The notes: a model not told the origin generated them from the sequence alone. A stretch of 64,000 nt of DNA from Pseudomonas orientalis (GCF_001439815.1 NZ_JYLM01000014.1:45941-109940), one strand, 5' to 3'. Counted from the stretch's first letter, positions 43,355-52,174 are shown. Numbers and translations: made by a program.

Positions 43355-44431
43355 TTACTTCATTTCTACAATGACCTGCTCGTTCCACAGCTGCGGCAGT
43401 TTCTTGGACGTCGCTTCCCAGGCATCGGCATCCTTGATCGGCTGCGGGTTGGCCTTGGTGTATTGCTCACCCGGGATCAGGTTTTTGGCGATGTCAGCCG
43501 GCAGTTTCAGGTCGGTCTCGGCGCGGATCGGACGGGCATTGCCCTTGGCCAGATTGAGTTGGCCGGCATCGCTGAAGATGTATTCGCGCGTCAGCTTGGC
43601 GGCGTTCGGGTGCTTGGCGTACTTGTTGATGAGGGTGGTGTAGCCGGACTTCACCGAGCCATCCGATGGGATCAGCACCACGAAGTCATCCGGGTTGGCC
43701 ATCTTGGCCTTGTAGCTCAGGCCGTTGAAGTCCCAGACGATACCTACTTCGACTTCGCCTTTTTCCAAGGTGGCGATGGTCGGGTTGGACAGACCGAGGC
43801 GGCCTTGCTGGGCAATCTTGGTGAAAAACTGCAGGCCTGGCGCGATGTTTTTCTCGTCGCCCTTGTTGGCGATGGCAGCGGCGAGTACCGCATTGGAGGC
43901 TTGGGCGGCAGTGCTTACGTCACCCACCGACACTTTGTATTTGCCGGTTTGCAGGTCGGCCCAACTGGTCGGGACTTCGGAGCCGTGGAGCAATTTCTTG
44001 TTGACGATAAACGCGATAGTGCCGGTGTAGGCCAGCGCCCAGTGGCCGTCTTTGTCCTTTGCCCAATCCGGTACCGAAGCCCAGGTGGAGGGTTTGTACG
44101 CCTGGGTGACGTCCTGCTTGACCGCGATGGGACCGAAGGCTGCGCCTACGTCGCCGATATCGGCGCTGGCATTGTCTTTTTCGGCTTTGAACTTGGCGAT
44201 TTCCTGGGCCGAGCTCATGTCGGTGTCGATGTGCTTGAGACCGTAGATCCTGGTCAGGTCTTCCCAGGTGCCTTTCCAGTTGGCCCAGTCATCGGGCATG
44301 CCGACGCTGTTCACGGCGCCCTCGCTCTTGGCGGCGGCTTCCAAGGTTTTTAGATCGGTATCAGCGGCCATGGCGGCGGTGCACATGGCAATGGTCGAGC
44401 CTAACAGTGATGCCAGGAAAAGCTGTTTCAT
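43355..44431 (-). CDS. ABC transporter substrate-binding protein (family 1, PhnS/AfuA-like)
   Basis: 358 residues with a Sec signal peptide (cut after AMAAD, about residue 22) and an AAAGGAG ribosome site. Body motifs such as GMPDDWANWKGTWEDLTRIYG and WALAYTGTIAFIVNKKLL belong to iron/putrescine/aminoethylphosphonate-type binding proteins. Iron(III) binders carry clustered tyrosines; I do not see that arrangement clearly, which favours an organic ligand. First gene of the leftward importer unit, divergent from the GntR gene. Confidence 0.85.
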   Translation of the reverse strand: MKQLFLASLLGSTIAMCTAAMAADTDLKTLEAAAKSEGAVNSVGMPDDWANWKGTWEDLTRIYGLKHIDTDMSSAQEIAKFKAEKDNASADIGDVGAAFGPIAVKQDVTQAYKPSTWASVPDWAKDKDGHWALAYTGTIAFIVNKKLLHGSEVPTSWADLQTGKYKVSVGDVSTAAQASNAVLAAAIANKGDEKNIAPGLQFFTKIAQQGRLGLSNPTIATLEKGEVEVGIVWDFNGLSYKAKMANPDDFVVLIPSDGSVKSGYTTLINKYAKHPNAAKLTREYIFSDAGQLNLAKGNARPIRAETDLKLPADIAKNLIPGEQYTKANPQPIKDADAWEATSKKLPQLWNEQVIVEMK

Positions 44432-44488
44432 CCGAAGCTCCTTTGGGCGTTTTTCACGCGGCGTTTTATCTGAACGTTGGCGAGGGTG

Positions 44489-44500
44489 TGGTCTAGGTCA
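44489..44500. promoter_or_regulatory. Second putative GntR operator near the SBP promoter
   Basis: TGGTCTAGGTCA, followed 10 bp later by AATCTAGGCCC, repeats the TGGTCTAG half-site 58 bp upstream of the substrate-binding protein start. Less symmetric than the 44755 site. Confidence 0.4.
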
Positions 44501-44754
44501 GCAATACCTGAGCCAATCTAGGCCCGATGGATGACAGTTTCATGTCGATGTCGTTTTTGAAGCACGGCTGTCGCTGCGTTCAGACTTAGCGTAGACCATG
44601 CCCAAGTGCCCGCATGCCATGGACTTGGCCGATGTATTGCAGGGTGTGGTAGAGGCAGCGGCAACCGTTGTCATCTGTCGGTCATCTGCAATGCCTAGGC
44701 TGGCAAGCAGCAGCACGAGCCCATCAAGAGCGCGTTTTATGCACCTGAACGGTG

Positions 44755-44768
44755 CTGGTCTAGTCCAG
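44755..44768. promoter_or_regulatory. Putative GntR/UTRA operator
   Basis: CTGGTCTAGTCCAG is palindromic except at two positions and closely resembles the ACTGGTCTAGACCAGT site of the HutC/UTRA branch (for example DasR/NagR). It overlaps the promoter/ribosome-site region of the regulator gene starting at 44782, consistent with autoregulation. Confidence 0.6.
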
Positions 44769-44781
44769 ATAGGTAACGTTG

Positions 44782-45507
44782 ATGCGTGACGAGGCAATCA
44801 AGGCGGTAACCTCCATTGGTCTGGCGCTGCAAGAGCAGATCGACCATGGCCTGTTGCCGCCTGCCAGCAAATTGCCCGCCGAACGCAAGCTCAGCGAGTT
44901 GTTTGGGACCACCCGGATTACCGTGCGCGAAGCCTTGTTACAGCTTGAGGCCCAAGGGCAGATCTATCGCGAGGAGCGCAGGGGCTGGTTCGTCTCGCCG
45001 CCGCGGTTGGCCTATAACCTGATGCAGCGCAGCCACTTTCACGCGATGGTCAGCGACCAGGGGCGCGTGGCCTCGACTGAGGTTATTTCGGCGCGGCTGC
45101 AACCGGCGTCGGCGGCCGTGTGTGCGTGGCTGCAGTTGCCGGCACTGTCCAGCGTGATCCAGATTTGCCGGGCGCGCCGGATCGACGGGCGTCTGGTGCT
45201 GTACGTGGAACACTACCTGAACCCTCACTATTTCCCGGAAATCCTGGCGTGCGATTTGACTCAGTCTATGACCAAGCTCTATGCGCGCGAGTACGACTTG
45301 CACTACGGGCGAGTGCGTTTCGAGATCGTGCCGACCTCACTGCCGGTGGAAGCCGCCGCTGCGTTGCGCGTATCGGTGGGCAGCCCGGGCTTGCGGATCG
45401 CCCGGGTCAACTATGACCAGCACCAGCGTTTGATCGATTGCGACCTGGAGTTCTGGCGCCATGATGCGATTCATGTGGGGGTGGACGTTATGGCATCAGC
45501 GTCTTGA
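44782..45507 (+). CDS. GntR family regulator with UTRA domain (PhnF/PhnR-like)
   Basis: 241 residues from ATG 44782 (AGGTAA upstream; the TTG immediately before is not needed). N-terminal winged HTH (LPAERKLSELFGTTRITVREALLQLEAQGQIYREERRGWFV) and a C-terminal UTRA ligand domain (VISARLQPASAAVCAWLQL... VNYDQHQRLIDCDLEFWRHDAI). UTRA regulators bind sugar phosphates, phosphonates or histidine-pathway metabolites. It is divergent from the importer and bracketed by TGGTCTAG-type sites, so it likely represses the importer. The 3' end overlaps the convergent fpvF gene by 20 bp. Confidence 0.9.
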   Translation: MRDEAIKAVTSIGLALQEQIDHGLLPPASKLPAERKLSELFGTTRITVREALLQLEAQGQIYREERRGWFVSPPRLAYNLMQRSHFHAMVSDQGRVASTEVISARLQPASAAVCAWLQLPALSSVIQICRARRIDGRLVLYVEHYLNPHYFPEILACDLTQSMTKLYAREYDLHYGRVRFEIVPTSLPVEAAAALRVSVGSPGLRIARVNYDQHQRLIDCDLEFWRHDAIHVGVDVMASAS

Positions 45508-46450
45508 TTACCTGATCCACATTGGTTTCCAGCTCTGTCACAGGATCGGCACCGTCCACATTCAACACCAGCAGGTTGGCGCCGCCGGCAGTGACAGCCG
45601 CTTTCACTGCCTCACTCGGCTGGCGGTGGTGCAGCACCAGTGCCACGTCATTGTCCTTCAACTGCGCGCTGAGTGTTTGCAACGCTTCAGGCGTCCAGTC
45701 TGCATCCGGACGCGCATCGGTGCCGAGCAGTTCCAGGTTCAAGCTGCTGACCAGATAGGCGAAGTGATCGCTCAAGCTGACCACACTCAGATTATCGGCC
45801 CTGGCCAGGTGTGCCTCGCTGTCGGCGGTGAGCTTGAGCAGGCGTTGCTTGAGCGCGGCCAGGTTAGTGTCGATCTGCGCTTTGGCGCCCGGCGCCAGGC
45901 GGCTCAGGTCGGCCGCCAACACATCGGCCATGCGCCCCATGTTGTTGCTTGACTGCCAGGGTTGGCTGTTCAAGCCATCGCTGACGCCCGGTTGCACGGC
46001 GATGCCCGGCAGGCCGCCGTCCACCGGGCGCGCAGCGTCGATTTCGACAATACGGATATTGCTGCGCCGCGACACCGGGTAGAGCGGGTCATCGGCCCAC
46101 AGCGAGCGCAGGCCGATGGCGGCATCGGCATCCTGGGCCAGTTGGCTCAGCGCCGACGCACCGCGCCCGGTGAAGTAGGACACTTGCCGCGAACCTGGCA
46201 AATTGGCGGGAGCCGCGCGTTCGAGCTGCACGTCGCAGCCTTTGAGCAGCACTTCAGCCAGGCCGTAGGTGATCGGCAACGAAGCCAGCACCTTGACCGG
46301 TTTTACCGCTTTGGCCTTGGTCAGCGCGGCATGGCCAAGGCCATGGTTGGCAACGAAGTCCCTGGTTTGAAAACCATCCACGGCGGCGAGCGCCGAGGTG
46401 CTGAGCAGGCAGGCAATGGCCAGGGCCAGTGGGCGAAAGTGACGGTGCAT
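45488..46450 (-). CDS. fpvF: FpvF, periplasmic binding protein of the pyoverdine-iron ABC system
   Basis: 320 residues with a Sec signal (cut after ALAA) and a metal-binding-protein (ZnuA-like) fold, but divergent from zinc binders, without their His-rich loop. It is the last gene of an eight-gene leftward set whose order and protein types equal P. aeruginosa fpvGHJKCDEF (PA2403-PA2410). In that species FpvF binds pyoverdine and, with FpvC, helps release iron in the periplasm for FpvDE import. Annotation by synteny and fold; automatic labels would say metal ABC transporter substrate-binding protein. Confidence 0.85.
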   Translation of the reverse strand: MHRHFRPLALAIACLLSTSALAAVDGFQTRDFVANHGLGHAALTKAKAVKPVKVLASLPITYGLAEVLLKGCDVQLERAAPANLPGSRQVSYFTGRGASALSQLAQDADAAIGLRSLWADDPLYPVSRRSNIRIVEIDAARPVDGGLPGIAVQPGVSDGLNSQPWQSSNNMGRMADVLAADLSRLAPGAKAQIDTNLAALKQRLLKLTADSEAHLARADNLSVVSLSDHFAYLVSSLNLELLGTDARPDADWTPEALQTLSAQLKDNDVALVLHHRQPSEAVKAAVTAGGANLLVLNVDGADPVTELETNVDQVIKTLMP

Positions 46451-47349
46451 TATCCAAAATTCCCTTTGAGGCTGGGCACGGTGCCGCGCGCGATGGCGGC
46501 GAGGGCGAAGGCGATGCCGGCAACCAGAATGATTGCGGCGCCGGACGGTACAGGCAGGTCAAAGATGATCGGCAGCAGGATGCCGCACAGGGTGCTGACG
46601 GTGGCAATCACCACCGACACCCAGAAGAATCCCTTGAGCGACTGGCTCAGCAGTCGCGCCGCCGCCGCCGGAATTACCAGCAGGGCACCGACCAGAATGG
46701 CCCCGATCACCTTGACTGCCGCCACGGTGATCAGCGTCACCAGAATCACGAACAGATAGTCCAGGGTCTTCACCGCCACGCCGCGCACTGCCGCCAGTTG
46801 CGGGTTGAAGCTGGCGAGCATGATGCGGTTGTACAGCGGCAACGCCAGGGCCATCACCAGCGCACCGACCACCGCCAGCACCAGCAGGTCGTTGCCGTTG
46901 ACCGTCAGCACCGAGCCAAACAGTACGTTTTCCAGAATGTGCACATTGATCTTGCCGGCGAGGATCAACAACAGGCTCGCGCCGAGCGCCAGGGATACCG
47001 ACAGGAACACGCCGATCAGCGTATCCGGCGCCAGGCCGGTGCGGTTGCGCAGGTAGTTGAGCAGGATGCCGAACAGCAGGCAGTAGCCGAACAGACTGCC
47101 ATAGGGCCCGGTGTAAGGCTCACCGAGCAGGATGCCCACGGCCACGCCGGTCAGTGCGGCATGGCCGACCGCTTCGGAAAAGAACGCAAAGCGCTTGACC
47201 ACCACCAGCGTGCCGAGTCCACCCAGCACCGGGCCGATCAGCAAACCGGCAAGCAACGCGTTGACCACAAAACCATAGGCCAGCGCCTCCGGCAGATAGC
47301 CGGAAGAGGCCCAGCCCTGGACCATCAAGCGAAAGGCTTCATAACTCAT
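46450..47349 (-). CDS. fpvE: FpvE, permease of the pyoverdine-iron ABC system
   Basis: 299 residues, 8-9 transmembrane helices of the ABC-3 (ZnuB/MntB) family; LGTLVVVKRFAFFSEAVGHAALTGVAVG is the family core. The start ATG 47349 overlaps the stop of fpvD by 4 bp. With FpvD it forms the inner-membrane importer for iron freed from ferripyoverdine. Confidence 0.88.
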   Translation of the reverse strand: MSYEAFRLMVQGWASSGYLPEALAYGFVVNALLAGLLIGPVLGGLGTLVVVKRFAFFSEAVGHAALTGVAVGILLGEPYTGPYGSLFGYCLLFGILLNYLRNRTGLAPDTLIGVFLSVSLALGASLLLILAGKINVHILENVLFGSVLTVNGNDLLVLAVVGALVMALALPLYNRIMLASFNPQLAAVRGVAVKTLDYLFVILVTLITVAAVKVIGAILVGALLVIPAAAARLLSQSLKGFFWVSVVIATVSTLCGILLPIIFDLPVPSGAAIILVAGIAFALAAIARGTVPSLKGNFG

Positions 47350-48092
47350 TGCGCCGGGCTCCGAGGGTGGGTGGAGAACAGAGTCAGCAGGCGATCCGGG
47401 GTCAGCGCTTCTCTGGGCGTGGCATCGAAGAGCACGCGGCGGTTCAAGCCGGTGACGCGGTCGGCCAGGCGGCCAACGGCTTCCAGGTCATGCTCGATCC
47501 ACAGCACGGTGATCCCGGCCAGTCGCCAATCGCTGAGCAGGCGTTCGAACACCTGGATACCGGCTTCGTCGAGCGCCGACATCGGCTCATCCAGCACCAG
47601 CAACTGCGGCGGCGGAATCAGGCCCTGGGCCAGCAACACCCGCTGGCGCTCGCCACCGGACAGGGCGCCCATGCGCCGCTTGCGCTTGTCCTGCATGCCG
47701 ACCCGCTCCAGCGCCTCGCCAATCGCACCGGCGTAGTGCCGGGACAGGCCGAGAAACGCCGGCCGTCGCTGACACATGGCGGCCATGAAATCATCCACGG
47801 TCATCGGCAAACCCCGGTCGAACTCCAGGGCCTGGGGCACATAGCCAATGGTGCCGGGCGTGGCCGGCCATTGCAGGCTCAATCGGCCCTGATGCGGCGT
47901 TTGTCCCAGCAGGGTCTTGATCAGCGAACTCTTGCCGCCGCCATTCGGGCCGACCAGCGCGTGGATGCTGCCGGGCTGTACCTGGAAACTCACGCGATCG
48001 AGAATCACGGTGCGACCCAGGGTCAGCGAGACGCTGTCGAAGTGCAGCGTCGGGCCGATGCTCACACTGTTCAGGTGCTCGGCCGCCGTCAT
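47346..48092 (-). CDS. fpvD: FpvD, ATPase of the pyoverdine-iron ABC system
   Basis: 248 residues. Walker A VGPNGGGKSSLI, signature LSGGERQRVLLAQ, Walker B LLVLDEPMSALDE. It overlaps fpvC upstream by 4 bp (48089-48092) and fpvE downstream by 4 bp, giving a fully coupled set. By synteny it is PA2408-like. Confidence 0.88.
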   Translation of the reverse strand: MTAAEHLNSVSIGPTLHFDSVSLTLGRTVILDRVSFQVQPGSIHALVGPNGGGKSSLIKTLLGQTPHQGRLSLQWPATPGTIGYVPQALEFDRGLPMTVDDFMAAMCQRRPAFLGLSRHYAGAIGEALERVGMQDKRKRRMGALSGGERQRVLLAQGLIPPPQLLVLDEPMSALDEAGIQVFERLLSDWRLAGITVLWIEHDLEAVGRLADRVTGLNRRVLFDATPREALTPDRLLTLFSTHPRSPAQ

Positions 48093-49015
48093 GCCCCCGA
48101 CTCCTGGATCGCCCGGACCACGGTATTGAGGTTGCCGGTCATTTCCACTTCGTACTTCTGCGCGCTGTATTCGCCGTAGGAAATATGTGACAGCGGATAC
48201 AGCTTGACCCCGGATTCACGCTGGATCGTATCGACATAGGTGGACGGGAAATCCATTTCCGAGAAGATCACTTTCACGTCCAAGGCGCGCAGTTCATCAA
48301 TGGTTTTCTTCAACTGGCTGGGGCTGGGCTCGATGCCGTGGGCCGGTTCGACCACGGCGGTGACTTCCAGGCCGAACTCGCGCAGCAGGTAATCGTAGGC
48401 CGCGTGCACCGTGGCTACGCGCAGGTCCGGGTTGGGTGCGCTGGTCAGCTTGGCCAGGGCATCGGCGCGCATCTGGCGCAGACGCTTGCCGTAGGCGCGG
48501 GCGTTCTGGGTGTAGGCCTTGGCGTTGTCCGGGTCGAGCTTGCCCAACTCGCGGGCGATGTTATTGACCTGGGCAATCGAGGCACTGATCGACAGGAACG
48601 TGTGCGGGTTGACCACCTTGCCCGCACCGCGCGCGGCGTTACCGGTGGCGGCCAGCAGCGGCACATTGGCGTTGGCTTCGATCACCGGGATATCCGGGCG
48701 CTCGCTGGTGGCGATCATGCGGTCGGCGAAGTCGTCATGCCCCACGCCATTGAGCACGATCACGTCCAGGGTGCCGATGCGCTTGATGTCTTCGGCGCGC
48801 GGCTCGTAGGCATGGGGGTTGAAGCCCGCCGGAATCAGCGGCACCACTTCGGCCTTGTCGCCGACGATATTGGCCACGTAGCTGTAGTAAGGATGCAGGG
48901 TGATACCGATGCGCAGGCGTTTGCCCGCCTCGGCGTTCGCCAGGGGAGCGAACATCAGGCTGAACAGGCCAACCAGCAACAGGCGCAACAGGGGAGATGA
49001 AATGGACATGGGCAC
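48089..49015 (-). CDS. fpvC: FpvC, metal-binding periplasmic protein of the pyoverdine-iron system
   Basis: 308 residues of the ZnuA/SitA cluster-A-I family with a Sec signal (ANAEA). Candidate metal ligands are His in ITLHPYYSYV and AGFNPHAYEP, His in NPHTFLS and Asp/Glu in VIFSEMDFPS. In P. aeruginosa FpvC receives ferrous iron. The start may be GTG 49015 (GAGAAGA close upstream) or ATG 49009; both leave the signal peptide intact. Confidence 0.87.
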   Translation of the reverse strand: MPMSISSPLLRLLLVGLFSLMFAPLANAEAGKRLRIGITLHPYYSYVANIVGDKAEVVPLIPAGFNPHAYEPRAEDIKRIGTLDVIVLNGVGHDDFADRMIATSERPDIPVIEANANVPLLAATGNAARGAGKVVNPHTFLSISASIAQVNNIARELGKLDPDNAKAYTQNARAYGKRLRQMRADALAKLTSAPNPDLRVATVHAAYDYLLREFGLEVTAVVEPAHGIEPSPSQLKKTIDELRALDVKVIFSEMDFPSTYVDTIQRESGVKLYPLSHISYGEYSAQKYEVEMTGNLNTVVRAIQESGA

Positions 49016-49028
49016 TCGGTCTTCTCGT

Positions 49029-49589
49029 TCAGTGGCGGTGCTGGCGGGTCACGCCGGCATCGAATTGCGCGACCACCTGCTGCCAGCCGGCAGCGATCAG
49101 CGCCTGGTCAGTGAGGTCGGAGGGAGCGGCCAGGTGGTTGCCACGGTTGAGCCAGATATCCGGCTCGGCGCCTTGCACGCGCATCAGCAGCGAGCCACTG
49201 GTGTCGGTGGCCTGGCTCAAGCCCAGGTAGGTCGAGGGCGCGAGCAGTTGCCAGCGATGATCGCCACGGCTGACGGAACTGGCGTCCTGGGCGAACGGTG
49301 CAAAGCCTTCTTCGGCTAACTGGTCCGGGGTCGGCAGGACGTTCTGCTCTTGCTGCAGCAGGTGGATTTCATCCAGGGTCACCCGCAGGTCGGCGTAGAT
49401 GCCCTGTTCGGCGGCGCTCAGGTCGCGTCGCGCATCCAGTTGGTGGCTGGGCACTGCTGCGACCTCTTGGGTTTCACCGTGCAAGGCCACCACTGTCCCC
49501 GCCACCGCAAGGATGATCAGGCACAGCAACAGCACGTAGAGGGTTTCGTGCCCTGCGCCGGCCGGGCGCACTACCTGTACGGTACTCAT
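49029..49589 (-). CDS. fpvK: FpvK, membrane-anchored protein of the pyoverdine-iron release system
   Basis: 186 residues with one N-terminal transmembrane helix (ETLYVLLLCLIILAVAGTVVAL) and a periplasmic body with no known fold by eye. Its ATGA overlaps the stop of fpvJ. Corresponds by position and size to PA2406, an accessory needed for efficient iron release from pyoverdine. The C-terminus ends in RQHRH, a possible minor metal-contact tail. Confidence 0.8.
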   Translation of the reverse strand: MSTVQVVRPAGAGHETLYVLLLCLIILAVAGTVVALHGETQEVAAVPSHQLDARRDLSAAEQGIYADLRVTLDEIHLLQQEQNVLPTPDQLAEEGFAPFAQDASSVSRGDHRWQLLAPSTYLGLSQATDTSGSLLMRVQGAEPDIWLNRGNHLAAPSDLTDQALIAAGWQQVVAQFDAGVTRQHRH

Positions 49590-49915
49590 GGCGCCTGGAT
49601 ATCCGCTTGGTCGATTTCCACTACGTGACCGGGGCCGGCATCGAACAGCACATAGAATTCGGCCGTGGGTTTCTTGAAGGTCAGGGTCGAATCCTCACCG
49701 AGCTTGCCCGGCACCAGAATGGTCTCGTCGTAGCCGATCACATCCAGGGTCACGCCCGGAGCGCCGCTGCCGTCGGAGAACCCGCCTTTGCACTGGATCT
49801 GCTCGCCGGGGATTTCCTTGCATTCGCACATCGGATTGTGGGCGAGGGCAGGATTACTAAAACCGGCACTGAGCAACAGCACGCAACCGGTCTGGATCAG
49901 GCGCTTGAATATCAT
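49586..49915 (-). CDS. fpvJ: FpvJ, small periplasmic protein of the pyoverdine-iron release system
   Basis: 109 residues from ATG 49915; a longer frame upstream is antisense-like readthrough of fpvH. Sec signal (ALLSAGFSNPALAHN region) and a cysteine cluster HNPMCECKEIPGEQIQCKGG with three cysteines that could bind metal or form a disulfide. It matches PA2405-type FpvJ in place and size. Overlaps fpvH and fpvK by 4 bp each. Confidence 0.8.
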   Translation of the reverse strand: MIFKRLIQTGCVLLLSAGFSNPALAHNPMCECKEIPGEQIQCKGGFSDGSGAPGVTLDVIGYDETILVPGKLGEDSTLTFKKPTAEFYVLFDAGPGHVVEIDQADIQAP

Positions 49916-50448
49916 GGTTTGACTCCTTGCTTGTTCAGCCAGGCAATGGTGGCAGGCGAGGCCTGGCTCAGCGGGATGGAACCCTGGTGCATGCTGCCGT
50001 CCCAGCCTTCCATGGTGACCCACAGTTCGGCATCGACCGGTGTGCGTTCCGGTACCGGCACGATGGCGCCCATGCGATAGGGCGTACCAAAGAAGATCAC
50101 CCCGGCGGCCCGCAGGCTGCGGGGCTTGCCGATGCGCAGGTAAGTGGCCTTGACCTGCTCGGCGCAGGTGGCGCACAGGGCGGCGTTAAACGCTTTCATC
50201 GGGCCGGCCGGGTCGGGGCGCGGGCCTTCGTTGCGAAACTCGGCGAGGGTCAGGCTCCAGGGGCCGACTTGAATGTCCCCGGCGACCCGCTCGCCAATGC
50301 CGGCATCCCCGCGAAACAGGGCGGCATCGGCAAAATATTTGGGCATGAACCCCAGCGGCACCAGCAACAGCAGGATGTTTATATGAAAACGCCACTTCAG
50401 CCACCAGGCCCGCAGCGGTGAAGAGGGTTTGGCCGCGACTCTGCTCAT
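49912..50448 (-). CDS. fpvH: FpvH, membrane protein of the pyoverdine-iron release system
   Basis: 178 residues with one membrane anchor (FHINILLLLVPLGFMPKYFA) and a periplasmic part containing a CATC motif (LCATCAEQVKATYL), which could carry a thiol or metal function. The start overlaps the fpvG stop by one base (TGATG). Corresponds to PA2404. The biochemical role is not established beyond aiding FpvG. Confidence 0.8.
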   Translation of the reverse strand: MSRVAAKPSSPLRAWWLKWRFHINILLLLVPLGFMPKYFADAALFRGDAGIGERVAGDIQVGPWSLTLAEFRNEGPRPDPAGPMKAFNAALCATCAEQVKATYLRIGKPRSLRAAGVIFFGTPYRMGAIVPVPERTPVDAELWVTMEGWDGSMHQGSIPLSQASPATIAWLNKQGVKP

Positions 50449-51647
50449 CAGTGAGTCTCCGAAGTTTCAGCCTGCAAGGCCGGGGCGGGAACAGGCTGAC
50501 GCTGGGTCTTGGCCTCGCGTTTGAAGGCGTTGAGGGTGGCCAGTGCGGTGCGCTTGGTCCAGATCAGCAAGCCACTCAGTACCATCATGCTCAGCACCAG
50601 ACCGAAGAAAGCCCAGATCAGCTTGATCCACAGTCCGCCAAAGTCACCGGTGTGCAGCGGACGCATGGACTCGGTGACGAACTCCAGCGCGGTGCGGTCG
50701 GACAGCAGGTGCGACACGGCGATTTCACCGCTGTAGGGATTCAGTTGCGCGGTCTGGAACATCAGCGGGTACCAGCCGCGCCCGCCGATCTGCAGGTGGC
50801 TGTAGGCATTGAGCGGCAGGAAGGCAAAGGTGGCCTCCAGCCCGGGGATGCGCTGGGTGGCGATCTTGATCGCGTCGTCCAGAGCAATCATCGGGGCCGG
50901 CACGCCGGGTGCGGACAGCGGCACCTTTTCCCGGGCAATCACCGGCACGATGGGCTCGCTGGAAATGGAGATCTGGTTGTCACCCAGAATCGCCTGGATC
51001 AGGAACCAGGTGCCGGTGATGGAGATGACTGCGATGAACCAGATCGACCAGATACCGCTCAGGCGGTGGAAGTCGCCCCAGAAAATACGTGCGCCGTGAC
51101 GGATGCGCAGGGTGGGGCGCAAAAAACCTTTCCAGAAACGCTTGTACACCACAAGGCCCGTGACCAACGAGGCCAGTAACGGCAGGCCGAGCAGCGACAC
51201 CAGGTACCAGCCCCAACTGAAGCCATTGGTGAACGGCACCAGCCACCAGCCATGCAGGGCGCGGGTGAATTGCTGGAAGTCGAAGGCCGGGCTGATGCCC
51301 TGGAGGGCGCCCGTGTAGGGGTTGGCGTAGGCATCGACCGAACGCCCGTCCGGATAGCTGAGGCCGACCATCAGCGCGAAGTGCGATTCGTCGGGGCGGA
51401 TGATCGAGCGCACGATGACCTGGGGTTCGTCGCGCTTTATGGCGGCGATCACCTGATCGAAGCTCAGCGGTTGGGCATCATCCGACGGCTTGCTCGCACG
51501 GATATCCGGGTTGGCCAGCCACACGATTTCCTGGCTGACCACCGCCAGGGTGCCGGTGACGCAGACGATCAGGACAAAGAACCAGATGGGCAACGCCAGC
51601 CAGCTGTGTACGAGAAACCAGAGTTTTGAGCGTGACTTCTTCGACAT
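50448..51647 (-). CDS. fpvG: FpvG, PepSY-domain ferripyoverdine reductase
   Basis: 399 residues with four transmembrane helices and PepSY_TM-type features (LWFLVHSWLALPIWFFVLIVCVTGTLAVV at the N-terminus; FHRLSGIWSIWFIAVISITGTWFL; conserved membrane histidines that can hold haem). In P. aeruginosa FpvG reduces Fe(III)-pyoverdine in the periplasm so iron can be released. First gene of the fpvGHJKCDEF operon. A Fur-box-like AATGAGAATGAG sequence lies about 100 bp upstream (51740-51757), fitting iron repression. Confidence 0.9.
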   Translation of the reverse strand: MSKKSRSKLWFLVHSWLALPIWFFVLIVCVTGTLAVVSQEIVWLANPDIRASKPSDDAQPLSFDQVIAAIKRDEPQVIVRSIIRPDESHFALMVGLSYPDGRSVDAYANPYTGALQGISPAFDFQQFTRALHGWWLVPFTNGFSWGWYLVSLLGLPLLASLVTGLVVYKRFWKGFLRPTLRIRHGARIFWGDFHRLSGIWSIWFIAVISITGTWFLIQAILGDNQISISSEPIVPVIAREKVPLSAPGVPAPMIALDDAIKIATQRIPGLEATFAFLPLNAYSHLQIGGRGWYPLMFQTAQLNPYSGEIAVSHLLSDRTALEFVTESMRPLHTGDFGGLWIKLIWAFFGLVLSMMVLSGLLIWTKRTALATLNAFKREAKTQRQPVPAPALQAETSETH

Positions 51648-51739
51648 GTGAATGAGGGTCTTGATGGAAGGGGCGATGAAGGCCCGGAAAAGGCCGGTCG
51701 TAGCTTTTGCTGACGCGACGGGCTGTATCTAAATTAAGA

Positions 51740-51757
51740 CGAATGAGAATGAGAAAT
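51740..51757. promoter_or_regulatory. Fur-box-like sequence upstream of fpvG
   Basis: CGAATGAGAATGAGAAAT contains two direct AATGAG hexamers and TGAGAAT, close to one half (TGATAAT) of the Fur 7-1-7 site. It lies in the fpvG promoter region and its location fits iron control. The match is partial. Confidence 0.45.
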
Positions 51758-51882
51758 CCCTAAGGGGGAAATGAAAGAAAATGTTTCAGGCTTCCAGGGG
51801 CGCGGTACGGATGGGCGATGGACGTGCGCTTGGCGGGGTGAAAAGCGCTGAAGTACGTAGTTATATAAGTATAAAAATAATC

Positions 51883-51898
51883 TGGCGGGTTATCTGCT
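51883..51898 (+). promoter_or_regulatory. Putative sigma-54 promoter 1 of the radical SAM cluster
   Basis: TGGCGGGTTATCTGCT fits the -24/-12 consensus TGGCACG-N4-TTGCW with the invariant GG and GC at exactly the right spacing (10 bp between) and only three mismatches. It would give a long leader of about 360 nt before kamA-like gene 52270. Confidence 0.5.
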
Positions 51899-52158
51899 GT
51901 GCTATTTACTTTTTAAATTAATCCCTTTGAACGCGTGAATACCCCCTGTCTGCGGGGCGTAGGCAAAGGCGTGGTTTAAATCCTGAAAAAAATAAAGGAT
52001 ATTGTATTGACGGTGTCGGAAGCTTCGGCTTAAGTGGATGTCGGCTTGGAAGTCAAATAATTTTAAAAAAAAGGAAGTTTCTTATATGACCGCATCCGTC
52101 GTTTATCCGAACCCTGAGATAATAAGTTCTTATTGCTTTCCAGCGTGGCTGACTGCAT

Positions 52159-52174
52159 CGGCCTTTTGATTGCT
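52159..52174 (+). promoter_or_regulatory. Putative sigma-54 promoter 2 of the radical SAM cluster
   Basis: CGGCCTTTTGATTGCT keeps GG-N10-GC spacing and a perfect TTGCT -12 element; the -24 region is weaker. Transcription would start about 85 nt before the gene at 52270, a more usual leader length. Confidence 0.5.

Larger units (their letters stand above)
44432..44781. other. Divergent promoter region of the importer and its GntR regulator
   Basis: 350 bp without a credible gene. It contains a dre-like palindrome at 44755-44768 and a TGGTCTAGGTCA half-palindrome at 44489-44500, both with the TGGTCTAG half-site of UTRA-type GntR regulators, each close to one of the two divergent starts. Confidence 0.6.
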
